Part shown: in pieces, positions 50,983 to 59,756 of the stretch
Layout of the letters: each line of letters begins with the position of its first letter
Numbering within the stretch: the stretch's first letter is position 1
From: Prado023 sp964418695
GTDB lineage: Bacteria > Actinomycetota > Actinomycetes > S36-B12 > CAIYMF01
NCBI GenBank assembly: GCA_964418695.1
Contig: CAYQMN010000012.1
Span: 34,115-98,114, forward strand
Direction: 5' to 3'
DNA length: 64,000 nt
Notes under the pieces: model-generated
Told to the model about the DNA's origin: nothing
The model's input: the letters and a program-made list of their open reading frames with translations, nothing else
Database searches by the model: none
Position numbers and translations under genes: made by a program

Positions 50983-53424
50983 TCAGGCCCGCTTCTCCAG
51001 TCCGATGGCCTCGTAGAAGCTCGACACCGCCTGGCGGTTGTAGGCCTGCGGGTCGAAGTCCGGGGGTGGCACCTCGCCGCGCAGGAACGCCCGCAGACCC
51101 TCGGCCACGCCCTCGACGCTGCGCTCGACCACTCGGCCCTGGCCCGGCGGCAGGGCCGAGTCGACGCTGGCGAACCGCGTGGTGACCACCGGCAGCCCGA
51201 GCACCAGGGCCTCCAGCAGGACCATCGGCTGGCCCTCGTGGTCGCTGCTCATCACGTAGCAGTCCGCGGCCGCCATCGCCGGGAACGGGTTGTCCTGATG
51301 CCCGGCCAGCACGATCGCCTCGGCCGCCCCGCTGGCCGCGATCTGGGCCTCGAGCGCGGGCCGGTCCGGGCCGTCGCCGAGCAGCAGCAGCCGGGTCGCC
51401 GGGGACTGCGCGTGCACGTGGGCGAACGCCTCGACCAGGCGCGGGAGGTTCTTCGCGCTGGACAGCCGTCCGGCCGCGACGAAGGTGACCGTCCCGGGCG
51501 GAGCCGGCGGCGTGGCCTCGTCGGGAAGCGCGGCCCGGGCGCGGACGCCCGCCGCGTCGATGACGTTCGGGGCCGAGGTGAACCGGTCGGCCGGGGCGCA
51601 GCCGGCCAGTCGGGTGCGGTTGACCTTCGCCAGCGCGGGCGACACCGAGACCAGGTGGTCGAAGAACCGGTAGAGCGAGAACACCGCCGAGAGCGACCGG
51701 CGCAGCGGCTGACGGCCGCCCACCTCGCGCTGGGCGTCGGCCTGCATGTCGTTGTGCAGCCAGATCGAGCGCGACTGCGCGGGCGCCTGCAGCAGGAGCA
51801 GGTCCCAATAAGGGCTGTAGCCGATGAAGTCCACGACGTGGTCGAACCGCGCCGTGCCGAAGCACCGCACCCACTCGGTGGCGAACATCGCGGCCAGCGG
51901 CGGCGTCGCCCGGCGCCGGGCCACGCCGCGGCGCTGCACGACCTGGCGCGCGAGCTCGGCCGGCGCCGGCCCGATCGGCGACCCGCTGCGCACGACCACT
52001 CGCACCCGCGGGTCGATCGCGGCCAGCGCCGCGATCCGCTCGGGTCCGGTGGGCTGGGGCACCAGGGCGGTCACGTCGACCTTCTCGTGGTCCAGGGCGC
52101 GCATCAGGTTCAGCGCCGAGGAGGTCATCCCGTTCGGCTTGAGCTCGCCGACGTAGAGCAGCACCCGGGGCCGGCCGTCGGAGCCCAGGTCCACGACCCG
52201 GCGCCCCTCGCGCTGCCCGCGCAGCACCACGTCGAGCACCCGCTGGGTGGCCCCGCCGTCCTCGTGCGGGCACAGCAGCTCGCGCCACGTCTGGCGGGCG
52301 CCCGCGTGCGAGACGACCGGGTCGGCCGGGCCGCCGGTGCCCACCGCGGCCACGCACGCCGCCACCTCGGGCAGGGTGGTGAGCACTGGCCCGGGCGACG
52401 GCGGCGAGCCGGGCAGGGCGTAGCGGCCCCGGGTCGCGTCGTAGTGCGCGGCGTCCGGGGTGTGCAGGACGATCGGGCGGTCCAGGGTCAGGAAGTCCAC
52501 GAGCAGGCTGGAGTAGTCGGCCACCAGCACGTCGGTCGCGGCCAGCACCACGTTCGTGGGCACGTCGTTGTCGACCAGCGCCTCGCCCAGCACGCCGGAG
52601 CGCCGCACCGCGCGGAACACCGACTGGTGCACCTTGACCAGGACCGTCCAGGTGGGGCCCAGCCGGTCGCGCAGCTCGCGGAGCTGGCCGGCCAGCTCCG
52701 CGGAGTCGTCGCGCGGGTCCTCGAAGGAGGTGCCCCGCCAGGTCGGGGCGAGCAGCACGACCCGGCCCTCGCCCAGCGGCGTCCCGGAGGCCACGACCGC
52801 CGACCGCGCGTCCTCACGGGACAGCAGCTGCCGGTCCATCCGCGGGTAGCCCTCCTCGATGACCACCCCGGGATGCAGGTTGCGCAGGCGGTAGGCGCCG
52901 GCGTACATGCGCTCGGTCATGTACGGGCTGGCCGAGAGCAGGAAGTCCGCGTGCAGGAAGTTGCGCACGATGTTGCGGGCGCCCAGCGCCCCGTCCGGGA
53001 TGTCGTAGCCCATCGTCTTGAGCGGCGTTCCGTGCCAGGTGTTCAGGTACACCTGGCCCGGGCGCTTGCCGAACTCCGCGGGGAAGGTCGCGTTGTTGAC
53101 CAGCAGGCCGGCCGTCGACAGCGCCCGCCAGTAGGCCGCCGAGCGGCGGATCACGAACGACGAGCGCGGATCCGCGCGCAGCTCGGCGACCACGCCCGGA
53201 TGCTCGGCGGGGTCGTCCAGGACCCAGACGTGACGGCGGTGCGCCTGCGCCGGGTCCGCGCGCAGCGCCCGGTAGATCGCCTCCGGGCCGCACAGCATCC
53301 CGTTGCCGGCGAACGACTCGTAGAGGACCGTGTCCGGCTCGATCGGCAGCCGGCGGAAGGCGGCGATGCCCTGGGCCAGGGTCCCCCGGCGGGCCAGCGC
53401 GGCGGCCTTGCGGATCGGCGCCAC
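50983..53424 (-). CDS. Bifunctional TagF-like glycerophosphotransferase / GT4 glycosyltransferase fusion
   Basis: An 813-aa two-enzyme protein. The N-terminal half (about 20-385) is of the CDP-glycerol transferase family: YLNTWHGTPLKTMGYD, VLLAPTWRGTSFED, VLVKVHQSVFRAV (catalytic His) and LVADYSSLLVDFLTLDRPIVL. The C-terminal half (about 430-810) is a GT4 glycosyltransferase: VLLYVGELKPNGMTSSALNLM, TFVAAGRLSSAKNLPRLVEAF (donor site) and SSDHEGQPMVLLEALVLGLPVV (the E-x7-E motif). It could both lengthen a polyol-phosphate chain and decorate it with sugar. GTG 53424 lies 4 nt after the previous stop. Confidence 0.87.
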   Translation of the reverse strand: MAPIRKAAALARRGTLAQGIAAFRRLPIEPDTVLYESFAGNGMLCGPEAIYRALRADPAQAHRRHVWVLDDPAEHPGVVAELRADPRSSFVIRRSAAYWRALSTAGLLVNNATFPAEFGKRPGQVYLNTWHGTPLKTMGYDIPDGALGARNIVRNFLHADFLLSASPYMTERMYAGAYRLRNLHPGVVIEEGYPRMDRQLLSREDARSAVVASGTPLGEGRVVLLAPTWRGTSFEDPRDDSAELAGQLRELRDRLGPTWTVLVKVHQSVFRAVRRSGVLGEALVDNDVPTNVVLAATDVLVADYSSLLVDFLTLDRPIVLHTPDAAHYDATRGRYALPGSPPSPGPVLTTLPEVAACVAAVGTGGPADPVVSHAGARQTWRELLCPHEDGGATQRVLDVVLRGQREGRRVVDLGSDGRPRVLLYVGELKPNGMTSSALNLMRALDHEKVDVTALVPQPTGPERIAALAAIDPRVRVVVRSGSPIGPAPAELARQVVQRRGVARRRATPPLAAMFATEWVRCFGTARFDHVVDFIGYSPYWDLLLLQAPAQSRSIWLHNDMQADAQREVGGRQPLRRSLSAVFSLYRFFDHLVSVSPALAKVNRTRLAGCAPADRFTSAPNVIDAAGVRARAALPDEATPPAPPGTVTFVAAGRLSSAKNLPRLVEAFAHVHAQSPATRLLLLGDGPDRPALEAQIAASGAAEAIVLAGHQDNPFPAMAAADCYVMSSDHEGQPMVLLEALVLGLPVVTTRFASVDSALPPGQGRVVERSVEGVAEGLRAFLRGEVPPPDFDPQAYNRQAVSSFYEAIGLEKRA

Positions 53425-53428
53425 GCGA

Positions 53429-54310
53429 TCAGCCCGCGCCCGGCCCGGTGGTGCCCGGTCCCGCTGCACCGGCAGCCGCCGGACCGGCCGGCGCCGGGGC
53501 CCGCAGCTTGGTGGAGGACAGGATCGCCAGCAGGTGCCCGGCGACCGTGGGCACGGCCAGCACCAGCATCCCGACGACCAGGACCCGGGTGACCGTCACA
53601 CCTCCGACCAGCAGGTCCCCGAGCGCGGCGACGAACGCCAGGATCGTCATCTCGACGCTGTGGTAGATCCGGTTGAACGGGAAGTAGCGGACCAGTCCGC
53701 GCAGCTTCGCCAGGCCCGAGCGGGTCGGGGTGCCCACGCCCTCGACATCCTCCAGCCGGGGCAGCCCGGCGAACGCCCGCGAGACGTGGACCATGTCGTT
53801 GAGGGCCTTGTTGAGCACGATCAGCACCGCCAGCAGCGTGCCGGCGTACGCGTATCCGACCGGGTCGGTCCAGCTGCCCTCGCCGGCCGCGGCGCGCCAC
53901 CCCAGGCAGATCGGGATGATCGACTCGGCCGTGTAGTGGCCGACCTTGTCCAGGAACGTGCCCGCCGGGGAGAACGTCTGGCGCCAGCGGGCCACCTCGC
54001 CGTCGCAGCAGTCCCACAGCATCTGCAGCTGGCCCAGGACCAGGGCCAGGATCGCCCCGGGCATCCCCGGGATCAGCAGCGCCAGACCTGCCGAGGCGCC
54101 AGTCGCGATCATGATCCAGGTGACCGAGTTCGCCGAGAGACCCATGCGCAGGAGCACCCGGGTCAGGTACGGCGAGAGGTGGCGCAGGTAGAGGTCGGCC
54201 ACCCAGTGCTCGGAGTTCTTCCGGCCACGCACCGCCGGCGGCTGGGTCACCTCGCGCAGCTGGGCGATCGTGGGCCGCTGCGGGCGCGCCGAGGTCGACG
54301 GAGGGGACAT
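53429..54310 (-). CDS. CDP-alcohol phosphatidyltransferase-family membrane protein
   Basis: A 293-aa protein with about six membrane helices. The CDP-alcohol motif is LWDCCDGEVAR then G117, D121: Asp100, Asp103, Gly104, Ala107, Arg108, Gly117 and Asp121 fit D-x2-D-G-x2-A-R-x8-G-x3-D-x3-D, but the last Asp, thought to be the catalytic base, is His125. It would transfer a phospho-alcohol from a CDP-alcohol to an acceptor such as inositol or a sugar alcohol. It is in one operon with the GT2 upstream (9 nt) and the TagF-GT4 fusion downstream (4 nt), so it probably makes a polymer precursor rather than a common phospholipid. Confidence 0.85.
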   Translation of the reverse strand: MSPPSTSARPQRPTIAQLREVTQPPAVRGRKNSEHWVADLYLRHLSPYLTRVLLRMGLSANSVTWIMIATGASAGLALLIPGMPGAILALVLGQLQMLWDCCDGEVARWRQTFSPAGTFLDKVGHYTAESIIPICLGWRAAAGEGSWTDPVGYAYAGTLLAVLIVLNKALNDMVHVSRAFAGLPRLEDVEGVGTPTRSGLAKLRGLVRYFPFNRIYHSVEMTILAFVAALGDLLVGGVTVTRVLVVGMLVLAVPTVAGHLLAILSSTKLRAPAPAGPAAAGAAGPGTTGPGAG

Positions 54311-54319
54311 CGCCGGCGA

Positions 54320-55354
54320 TCAGTCCCGCGAGCCCGAGGCGCGCAGGTTCGGCGGCGAGCTGAGGAAGCCGACCCCCCAGGCGCCGTGCATCGTGGCGTA
54401 GACCAGCGGCAGGTCGGCCTGCGCCCCGGGTGGCAGGCCGCGTCCGGTCGCCGCCGCACCCAGCGTCACCAGCGCGATGTAGCCCAGCGGCGCGATCCAG
54501 CCCGCGCGCAGCGCCTTCACTCCCGTGAACGCGCCGACCACGCCCATCGCGGTCCCGCCGACCACGCCCAGCACCGCGGTGGGCGGCGCGAGGTAGCGCA
54601 GGCCGGACATCCGCGACACCGTCTCGGGGTGCTGGCGCATCACCTCGCGGCGCCACCGCCCGTAATGGAAGTACTGCTTGGCCAGCGCCGAGGAGCTGGG
54701 CCGCGGCCGGTAGGTCACGATCATCGCCGGGTTGAACCAGACCTGACCGCCGGTCTGCAGGATCCGGTGGTTCATCTCCCAGTCCTGCGCGCGCAGGAAC
54801 GACTCGTCGTAGCCGCCCACCCGCTCCAGCGCCGAGCGGCGGAAGCTGCCCAGGTACACGGTGTCCGCGGGGCCCTCCTGGCCGCCGGTGTGGAACGAGG
54901 CGGCACCCACCCCGAGCTTGGAGGTCATGGCCCGCGCGACGGCCTGCTCGTAGTCGGTCTGGCCGACCGCCAGCATCACCCCGCCCACGTTGTCCGCGCC
55001 GGTGCGCGCCAGCGTGCCCACGGCGGTGCGCACGTACTCCGGCGGAAGCATCGCGTGCCCGTCGACCCGCACGATCACCTCGTACCGGCTGGCCCGGAAC
55101 GCCGCGTTCAGCCCGGCCGGCGTCCGCCCGGTGGGGTTGGGCACCAGGATGATCCGCGAGTCCAGGGCGCTCAGTCGCCGGGCGACCTCGTCGGTGCGAT
55201 CGGTCGAGGGGCCTAGGGCGAGCACGATCTCCAGCGGGCCGTCCCAGTCCTGGCCGAGGATCGCGGCCACGGCTTCGGAGAGGTGCCGCTCCTCGTTGAG
55301 CACCGGCATGATGACCGAGACGCCATCGGGCCACTGCGCCGCCGATTCGGTCAT
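54320..55354 (-). CDS. Glycosyltransferase, GT2 family, with C-terminal membrane helices
   Basis: A 344-aa GT2 enzyme: VSVIMPVLNEERHLSEAVAAI, EIVLALGPSTDRTDE, VRVDGHAMLPPEYV (metal/nucleotide site), and RAQDWEMNHRILQTGG. Two or three membrane helices follow (about 255-330). It is likely the first gene of the minus-strand operon with the CDP-alcohol enzyme and TagF-GT4 fusion, adding the first or a backbone sugar. The ATG at 55354 has TACGGT 7 nt upstream; the open frame extends further but lacks a better start. Confidence 0.86.
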   Translation of the reverse strand: MTESAAQWPDGVSVIMPVLNEERHLSEAVAAILGQDWDGPLEIVLALGPSTDRTDEVARRLSALDSRIILVPNPTGRTPAGLNAAFRASRYEVIVRVDGHAMLPPEYVRTAVGTLARTGADNVGGVMLAVGQTDYEQAVARAMTSKLGVGAASFHTGGQEGPADTVYLGSFRRSALERVGGYDESFLRAQDWEMNHRILQTGGQVWFNPAMIVTYRPRPSSSALAKQYFHYGRWRREVMRQHPETVSRMSGLRYLAPPTAVLGVVGGTAMGVVGAFTGVKALRAGWIAPLGYIALVTLGAAATGRGLPPGAQADLPLVYATMHGAWGVGFLSSPPNLRASGSRD

Positions 55355-55361
55355 GCCGGTG

Positions 55362-55367
55362 ACCGTA
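55362..55367 (-). promoter_or_regulatory. -10-like TACGGT for the GT2/CDP-alcohol/TagF-GT4 operon
   Basis: TACGGT, 7 nt before the ATG at 55354; leaderless geometry. Confidence 0.42.
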
Positions 55368-55485
55368 CCGAAGCCGACACGCCGGTCGCCATCGGCGCGG
55401 CCGATCACGACGTCGTCAGCTCCGGCCACCCGGCGTCGGGCTCAGGCGCAGCGTCAGATCAATGCACCGCCGGATCAACGCACCG

Positions 55486-56322
55486 TCAGACCAATCCGTG
55501 TGCCTGGAAGCTGGTGAGGATGCCGTGCTCGTCCGGGCCGCCCGTGACCTCGTCGGCGGCCTCCATGAGCCGCGGATCGGCGTTGCCCATCGCCACGCCG
55601 GTGTGCACGTACTCGATCATCCCGAGGTCGTTCATGGCGTCGCCGTAGGCAAGCGAGTCCTCCCAGGGCACGCCGAGCTGAGCCAGCACGCTGGCGATGG
55701 CCGCCACCTTGGTGATCCCGGTCACCGTCAGCTCTCCGCTGTTGGGTCCCAGCCGTGCGACCACGGCCTGCGCCAGGCCGAAGCGGTCGCCGAGCGCTTC
55801 GGCGATCTCGTCGAAGGGCACGCCGCTGTCCAGGAAGCAGATCTTCATCACGTCGTCGCGGACGAGGTCGTCGGTGTAGACGTTCGCAGCTTCCAGCTTC
55901 GCCAGGGCGTGGTCGAGCGCCGCGAGCTTGTCGGGATCGGTCTCGTCGCCGATCAGCATCGTGCGGACCCGAGGCCAGCACTGCGCGCTCGGGTAGGTGC
56001 CACTGGCCGCGTTGAGGTAGAAGTCGATCCCGCGGCTGCCGAGGTACTCCACGACTGCGCGCACGTCATCGACGGGCAGGAATGGCGGGGGTGTCACTTC
56101 GCCGTTGACCTCGATGTGCCCACCCGATGCGGCGATCACGCCGTCGAACCCGACGTCGAGGATGCTCGGCCACAGCTCCTGGTGGACCCTTCCGGTGCAC
56201 AGGAACACCAGGTGACCGTTTCTCCGGGCCCGAACCACCGCCTCACGGGCGCTGTCGGGAACCTCGCCCCTGTCGTTGACGAAGGTGCCGTCCACGTCGA
56301 GGAAGATCGCCTTGCGCGCCAT
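55486..56322 (-). CDS. Cof-type HAD-superfamily phosphatase
   Basis: A 278-aa cytosolic HAD hydrolase: IFLDVDGTFVND (Asp9 nucleophile, Asp11 acid), FLCTGRVHQE (motif II), the Lys of motif III near GITKVAAIASVL, and AYGDAMNDLGMIEYVHTGVAMGNA (motif IV). The type C2 cap between motifs II and III indicates a Cof-like sugar- or FMN-phosphatase; substrate unknown. ATG at 56322 has GAAGGAG 5 nt upstream, a classical ribosome site unlike its leaderless neighbours. Confidence 0.87.
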   Translation of the reverse strand: MARKAIFLDVDGTFVNDRGEVPDSAREAVVRARRNGHLVFLCTGRVHQELWPSILDVGFDGVIAASGGHIEVNGEVTPPPFLPVDDVRAVVEYLGSRGIDFYLNAASGTYPSAQCWPRVRTMLIGDETDPDKLAALDHALAKLEAANVYTDDLVRDDVMKICFLDSGVPFDEIAEALGDRFGLAQAVVARLGPNSGELTVTGITKVAAIASVLAQLGVPWEDSLAYGDAMNDLGMIEYVHTGVAMGNADPRLMEAADEVTGGPDEHGILTSFQAHGLV

Positions 56323-56464
56323 CGCCGCTCCTTCCGCATGCGCCTTCTCGTCAGGGAGGACCGAGCATCGTCGCGTTGCAGTCTGGTGCTTGGCTGGACC
56401 ACGATGCCCGGCGCCACGCCCCTGGGGGCGCACGACCCGCAGAAGGCGTCGGCTCAGACTCGCC

Positions 56465-57631
56465 CTACCGCAGGAGCTGGCGGGCCATCACCATGCGCTG
56501 GACCTGGTTGGTGCCCTCGTAGATCTGGGTGATCTTCGCGTCGCGCATGAATCGCTCGACCGGGTGGTCGCGCACGTAGCCCGCGCCGCCGAACACCTGG
56601 ACCGCGTCGGTGGTCACCTGCATCGCGATGTCCGAGGCGTAGCACTTGGCCGCCGCCCCGAAGAACGGCAGGTCGGCGTCCTGGCGCTCGCTCTTCGCCG
56701 CCGCGGCGTAGGTCAGCGCGCGGGCGGTCTCCACCTTCATCGCCATGTCGGCCAGTAGGAACTGCACGCCCTGGAACGAGCCGATGCTCTTGCCGAACTG
56801 CTGGCGCTCGCGGGCGTACGCGACCGCGGCGTCCAGCGCCCCCTGCGCGATGCCCAGGGCCTGGGCACCGATCGTGACCCGAGTGTGGTCCAGGGTGCGC
56901 ATCGCGGTCTGGAAGCCGGTGCCCGGCGCTCCGACGATCCGGTCGGCCGGGATCCAGCAGTCCTCGAAGAAGATCTCGCGGGTCGGCGAGCCGTGAATGC
57001 CCAGCTTGCGCTCGGGCGTGCCCAGAGAGAACCCCGAATCGTCGTGGTGGACCACGAACGCCGAGATGCCGCGTGGCCCGATGCCGGGCTCGGTCACGGC
57101 CATCACCGTGTAGTACTTCGAGATGCCGGCGTTGGTGATCCACGACTTCTGCCCGTTGAGCACCCAGCCGCCGTCGCCGGCCACCGCGCGGCACTTCATC
57201 GAGCCGGCGTCCGAGCCGGCCTCCCGCTCGGACAGCGCGTAGGAGAACATCGCCTCGCCGCTGGCCACCTGCGGCAGGTAGCGGCCCAGCAGGTCGTCAT
57301 CGGCGCCGATGATGAGCGGGGTGGTGCCCAGCTTGTTGACCGCCGGGATCAGCGAGCTGGACGTGCAGACCCGGGCCACCTCCTCGATCACCAGGCAGGC
57401 CGCCAGCGCGTCGCCGCCCTGACCGCCGAACTGCTCGGGGATGTGGATCGCGTGGAAGCCGTTGGACCGCAGCGCCTCGTAGACGTCCCAGGGGAACTCG
57501 CCGGTCTCGTCGATCTCGGCGGCGCGCGGCGCGATCTTGTCCGCGGCCAGCTGGCGGACCGCCTCGCGGAGCATCGCGTGCTCCTCAGGCAGGGTGAAGT
57601 GGTCGAAGTCGGGGTCTGCTGCAAGGGCCAT
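56465..57631 (-). CDS. Acyl-CoA dehydrogenase
   Basis: A 388-aa FAD enzyme for the first step of fatty acid or branched-chain acyl-CoA oxidation. Signatures: YALSEREAGSDAGSM, NGQKSWITNAG, ARERQQFGKSIGSFQGVQF, GAGYVRDHPVERFMRDAKI and the catalytic Glu in YEGTNQVQRMV. In M. tuberculosis the equivalent (fadE25, Rv3274c) sits beside purE/purK; here UDP-glucose dehydrogenase separates them. ATG at 57631, with TAGCCT 6 nt upstream. Confidence 0.94.
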   Translation of the reverse strand: MALAADPDFDHFTLPEEHAMLREAVRQLAADKIAPRAAEIDETGEFPWDVYEALRSNGFHAIHIPEQFGGQGGDALAACLVIEEVARVCTSSSLIPAVNKLGTTPLIIGADDDLLGRYLPQVASGEAMFSYALSEREAGSDAGSMKCRAVAGDGGWVLNGQKSWITNAGISKYYTVMAVTEPGIGPRGISAFVVHHDDSGFSLGTPERKLGIHGSPTREIFFEDCWIPADRIVGAPGTGFQTAMRTLDHTRVTIGAQALGIAQGALDAAVAYARERQQFGKSIGSFQGVQFLLADMAMKVETARALTYAAAAKSERQDADLPFFGAAAKCYASDIAMQVTTDAVQVFGGAGYVRDHPVERFMRDAKITQIYEGTNQVQRMVMARQLLR

Positions 57632-57637
57632 GGGAGA

Positions 57638-57643
57638 AGGCTA
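57638..57643 (-). promoter_or_regulatory. -10-like TAGCCT for the acyl-CoA dehydrogenase gene
   Basis: TAGCCT, 6 nt before the ATG at 57631; no Shine-Dalgarno. Confidence 0.48.
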
Positions 57644-57774
57644 CGTTCGCGTAGGGGCCGCGGATGCACGCCATGCGCCCGCGCAGGACACCGGAGGCGC
57701 TGGGCGGAGTGGACCACCCTGCACCCCGGCCGGCCACTCGCCGGCTGGTCCCGTGGACCGCCCAGCGTCCCCTC

Positions 57775-57780
57775 TAGGGT
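57775..57780 (+). promoter_or_regulatory. -10-like TAGGGT for UDP-glucose dehydrogenase
   Basis: TAGGGT, 6 nt before the GTG at 57787; identical to the manB arrangement. Confidence 0.5.
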
Positions 57781-57786
57781 GGGCGC

Positions 57787-59145
57787 GTGACTGAGCCCCT
57801 GCGGATGTCGGTGATCGGGACCGGGTACCTCGGCGCCACCCATGCCGCGGCGATGGCCCAGTGCGGCTTCGAGGTGATCGGCTTGGACGTCGACGCCGAC
57901 AAGATCGCCGCCCTGGCCCGCGGCGAGGTGCCGTTCTTCGAGCCCGGCCTGCCCGAGCTGCTCGCCGAGAACGTGGCTGCTGGCCGGCTGCGGTTCACCA
58001 CCGACCCGGCCGAGGTCGCCGAGTTCGCCGACATCCACTTCCTGGGCGTCGGCACCCCGCAGCATCCGCGGACGAACGCCGCGGACCTCTCCCAGGTCCA
58101 CTCCGCGATCGACGCACTCGCCCCCCTGCTGACCCGGCCGTGCACCGTGGTCGGCAAGTCGACCGTCCCGGTGGGCACGGCGGCCGGCCTGCGCCAGCGG
58201 CTGCACGCGGCCGCACCGGCCGGGAAGGACGTCGAGCTGGTCTGGAACCCCGAGTTCCTGCGCGAGGGCTACGCGGTCGCCGACACCCTGACCCCGGACC
58301 GGATCGTCATCGGCGTGGCCGATCCGAGCGCCGACCACGGCGACGGGATGTCGCGCGGCGAGGCCGTCCTGCGCGAGGCGTACGCCCCGATGCTCGCGCA
58401 CGGTGCCCCGTTCCTGGTGATGGACTACGCCACCGCGGAGCTGGTCAAGGTGGCCGCCAACTCGTTCCTGGCCACCAAGATCTCGTTCATCAACGCGATG
58501 GCCGAGGTGTGCGAGGCGACCGGTGCCGACGTCTCGCGGCTGGCTGAGGCGATCGGGTACGACGACCGGATCGGGCCCAAGTTCCTGCGCGCCGGCATCG
58601 GGTTCGGCGGCGGCTGCCTGCCCAAGGACATCCGCGCGTTCATGGCCCGCGCCGGCGAGCTGGGCGTCTCCGACGCGCTGAGCTTCCTGCGCGACGTGGA
58701 CGGCATCAACACGCGGCGCCGCACCGCCACGGTGGCGCTGGCCCGCGAGCTGGTCGGCGGCCGGTTCGTCGGGCGGCGCATCGCGGCCCTCGGGGCCGCG
58801 TTCAAGCCCGACTCCGACGACGTGCGCGACTCCCCGGCGCTGGACATCGCCGCGGCCATCTACACCGCCGGCGGCGACGTGGTCGTGCACGATCCGCAGG
58901 GGATGGCCAACGCCCGCGCGACCTACCCGACCATGGCGTACGCCGGCAGCGTCCAGGAGGCGCTGACCGGCGCGGACCTGGTCCTGCTGCTCACCGAGTG
59001 GAAGGACTACACGCACCTGGATCCGGCGTCCGTGGCCGGCCTGCCGCGCACCCCCCTGATCCTCGACGGCCGCAACGCCCTGGACCCGGCGACGTGGCGC
59101 GAAGCAGGCTGGCAGTACCGAGGCCTAGGCCGCCCCAACGCCTGA
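57787..59145 (+). CDS. ugd: UDP-glucose/GDP-mannose dehydrogenase family (UDP-glucose 6-dehydrogenase)
   Basis: A 452-aa NAD-dependent enzyme oxidising UDP-glucose to UDP-glucuronate, a precursor of acidic surface polymers. The NAD loop is VIGTGYLGATHA, the catalytic Cys277 lies in GIGFGGGCLPKDIRAF, and AANSFLATKISFINAMAEVCE is the central dimer helix; FKPDSDDVRDSP marks the third domain. A GDP-mannose dehydrogenase role is possible but less likely. It is an insertion relative to the mycobacterial gene order, in keeping with the polymer genes around it. It ends at a 19-bp-repeat hairpin. Confidence 0.93.
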   Translation: MTEPLRMSVIGTGYLGATHAAAMAQCGFEVIGLDVDADKIAALARGEVPFFEPGLPELLAENVAAGRLRFTTDPAEVAEFADIHFLGVGTPQHPRTNAADLSQVHSAIDALAPLLTRPCTVVGKSTVPVGTAAGLRQRLHAAAPAGKDVELVWNPEFLREGYAVADTLTPDRIVIGVADPSADHGDGMSRGEAVLREAYAPMLAHGAPFLVMDYATAELVKVAANSFLATKISFINAMAEVCEATGADVSRLAEAIGYDDRIGPKFLRAGIGFGGGCLPKDIRAFMARAGELGVSDALSFLRDVDGINTRRRTATVALARELVGGRFVGRRIAALGAAFKPDSDDVRDSPALDIAAAIYTAGGDVVVHDPQGMANARATYPTMAYAGSVQEALTGADLVLLLTEWKDYTHLDPASVAGLPRTPLILDGRNALDPATWREAGWQYRGLGRPNA

Positions 59146-59166
59146 CCTGTGTCGACCCCCGCGCAC

Positions 59167-59229
59167 GACCTGCGCGCAACGGACACTGGCGTCTGTTTCG
59201 CGCAGGTCGATGTCCGTTCTGCGCAGGTC
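59167..59229. repeat. 19-bp repeat element, locus B (between convergent genes)
   Basis: Three copies related to the 19-mer of locus A: direct (59167-59185, GACCTGCGCGCAACGGACA), inverted (59190-59208) and inverted (59211-59229, TGTCCGTTCTGCGCAGGTC). Copies 1 and 2 form a hairpin with a 4-nt loop. It lies between the convergent ugd and purE genes, the same context as locus A. Confidence 0.85.
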
Positions 59230-59240
59230 TGCCAACCGGC

Positions 59241-59756
59241 TCAGGCCTGACCGCTGGCCTGCTCGCGCAGCGCGGCCCCCTTGGCCAGCGCGCCGGCCCG
59301 CAGGTCGGCGCGGAACTCGTCCATCCGCGCGCGCAGCGCGGGGTCGTGGGCGGCCAGGATGCGCACCGCGAGCAGCCCGGCGTTGCGGGCCTGCCCGATG
59401 CCGACCGTGGCCACCGGCACCCCCGCGGGCATCTGCACGATCGAGAGCAGCGAGTCCATCCCGTCGAGCACCCGCAGCGGCACTGGCACCCCGATCACCG
59501 GCAGCGACGTGACCGAGGCGAGCATCCCGGGCAGGTGGGCGGCCCCGCCGGCGCCCGCGACGATCACCGCCAATCCGCGATCGGCGGCCGAGCGGCCGTA
59601 GGCGACCATGTCCTCGGGCATCCGGTGCGCGGAGACCACGTCCACCTCGTGCACGATGCCGAAGTCGCGCAGCGCCTGCACCGCGTCGGACATGACTGCC
59701 CAGTCGGAGTCCGAGCCCATCACCACCCCGACCAGCGGGGCCCCCGGCTCACTCAT
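59241..59756 (-). CDS. purE: 5-(carboxyamino)imidazole ribonucleotide mutase
   Basis: A 171-aa class I PurE that moves the carboxylate of N5-CAIR to give CAIR in purine synthesis. Key motifs: VVMGSDSDWAVM, VVSAHRMPEDMV (catalytic His) and VAGAGGAAHLPGM. The ATG overlaps the purK end by 8 bases. It is the last gene before the repeat hairpin. Confidence 0.96.
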   Translation of the reverse strand: MSEPGAPLVGVVMGSDSDWAVMSDAVQALRDFGIVHEVDVVSAHRMPEDMVAYGRSAADRGLAVIVAGAGGAAHLPGMLASVTSLPVIGVPVPLRVLDGMDSLLSIVQMPAGVPVATVGIGQARNAGLLAVRILAAHDPALRARMDEFRADLRAGALAKGAALREQASGQA

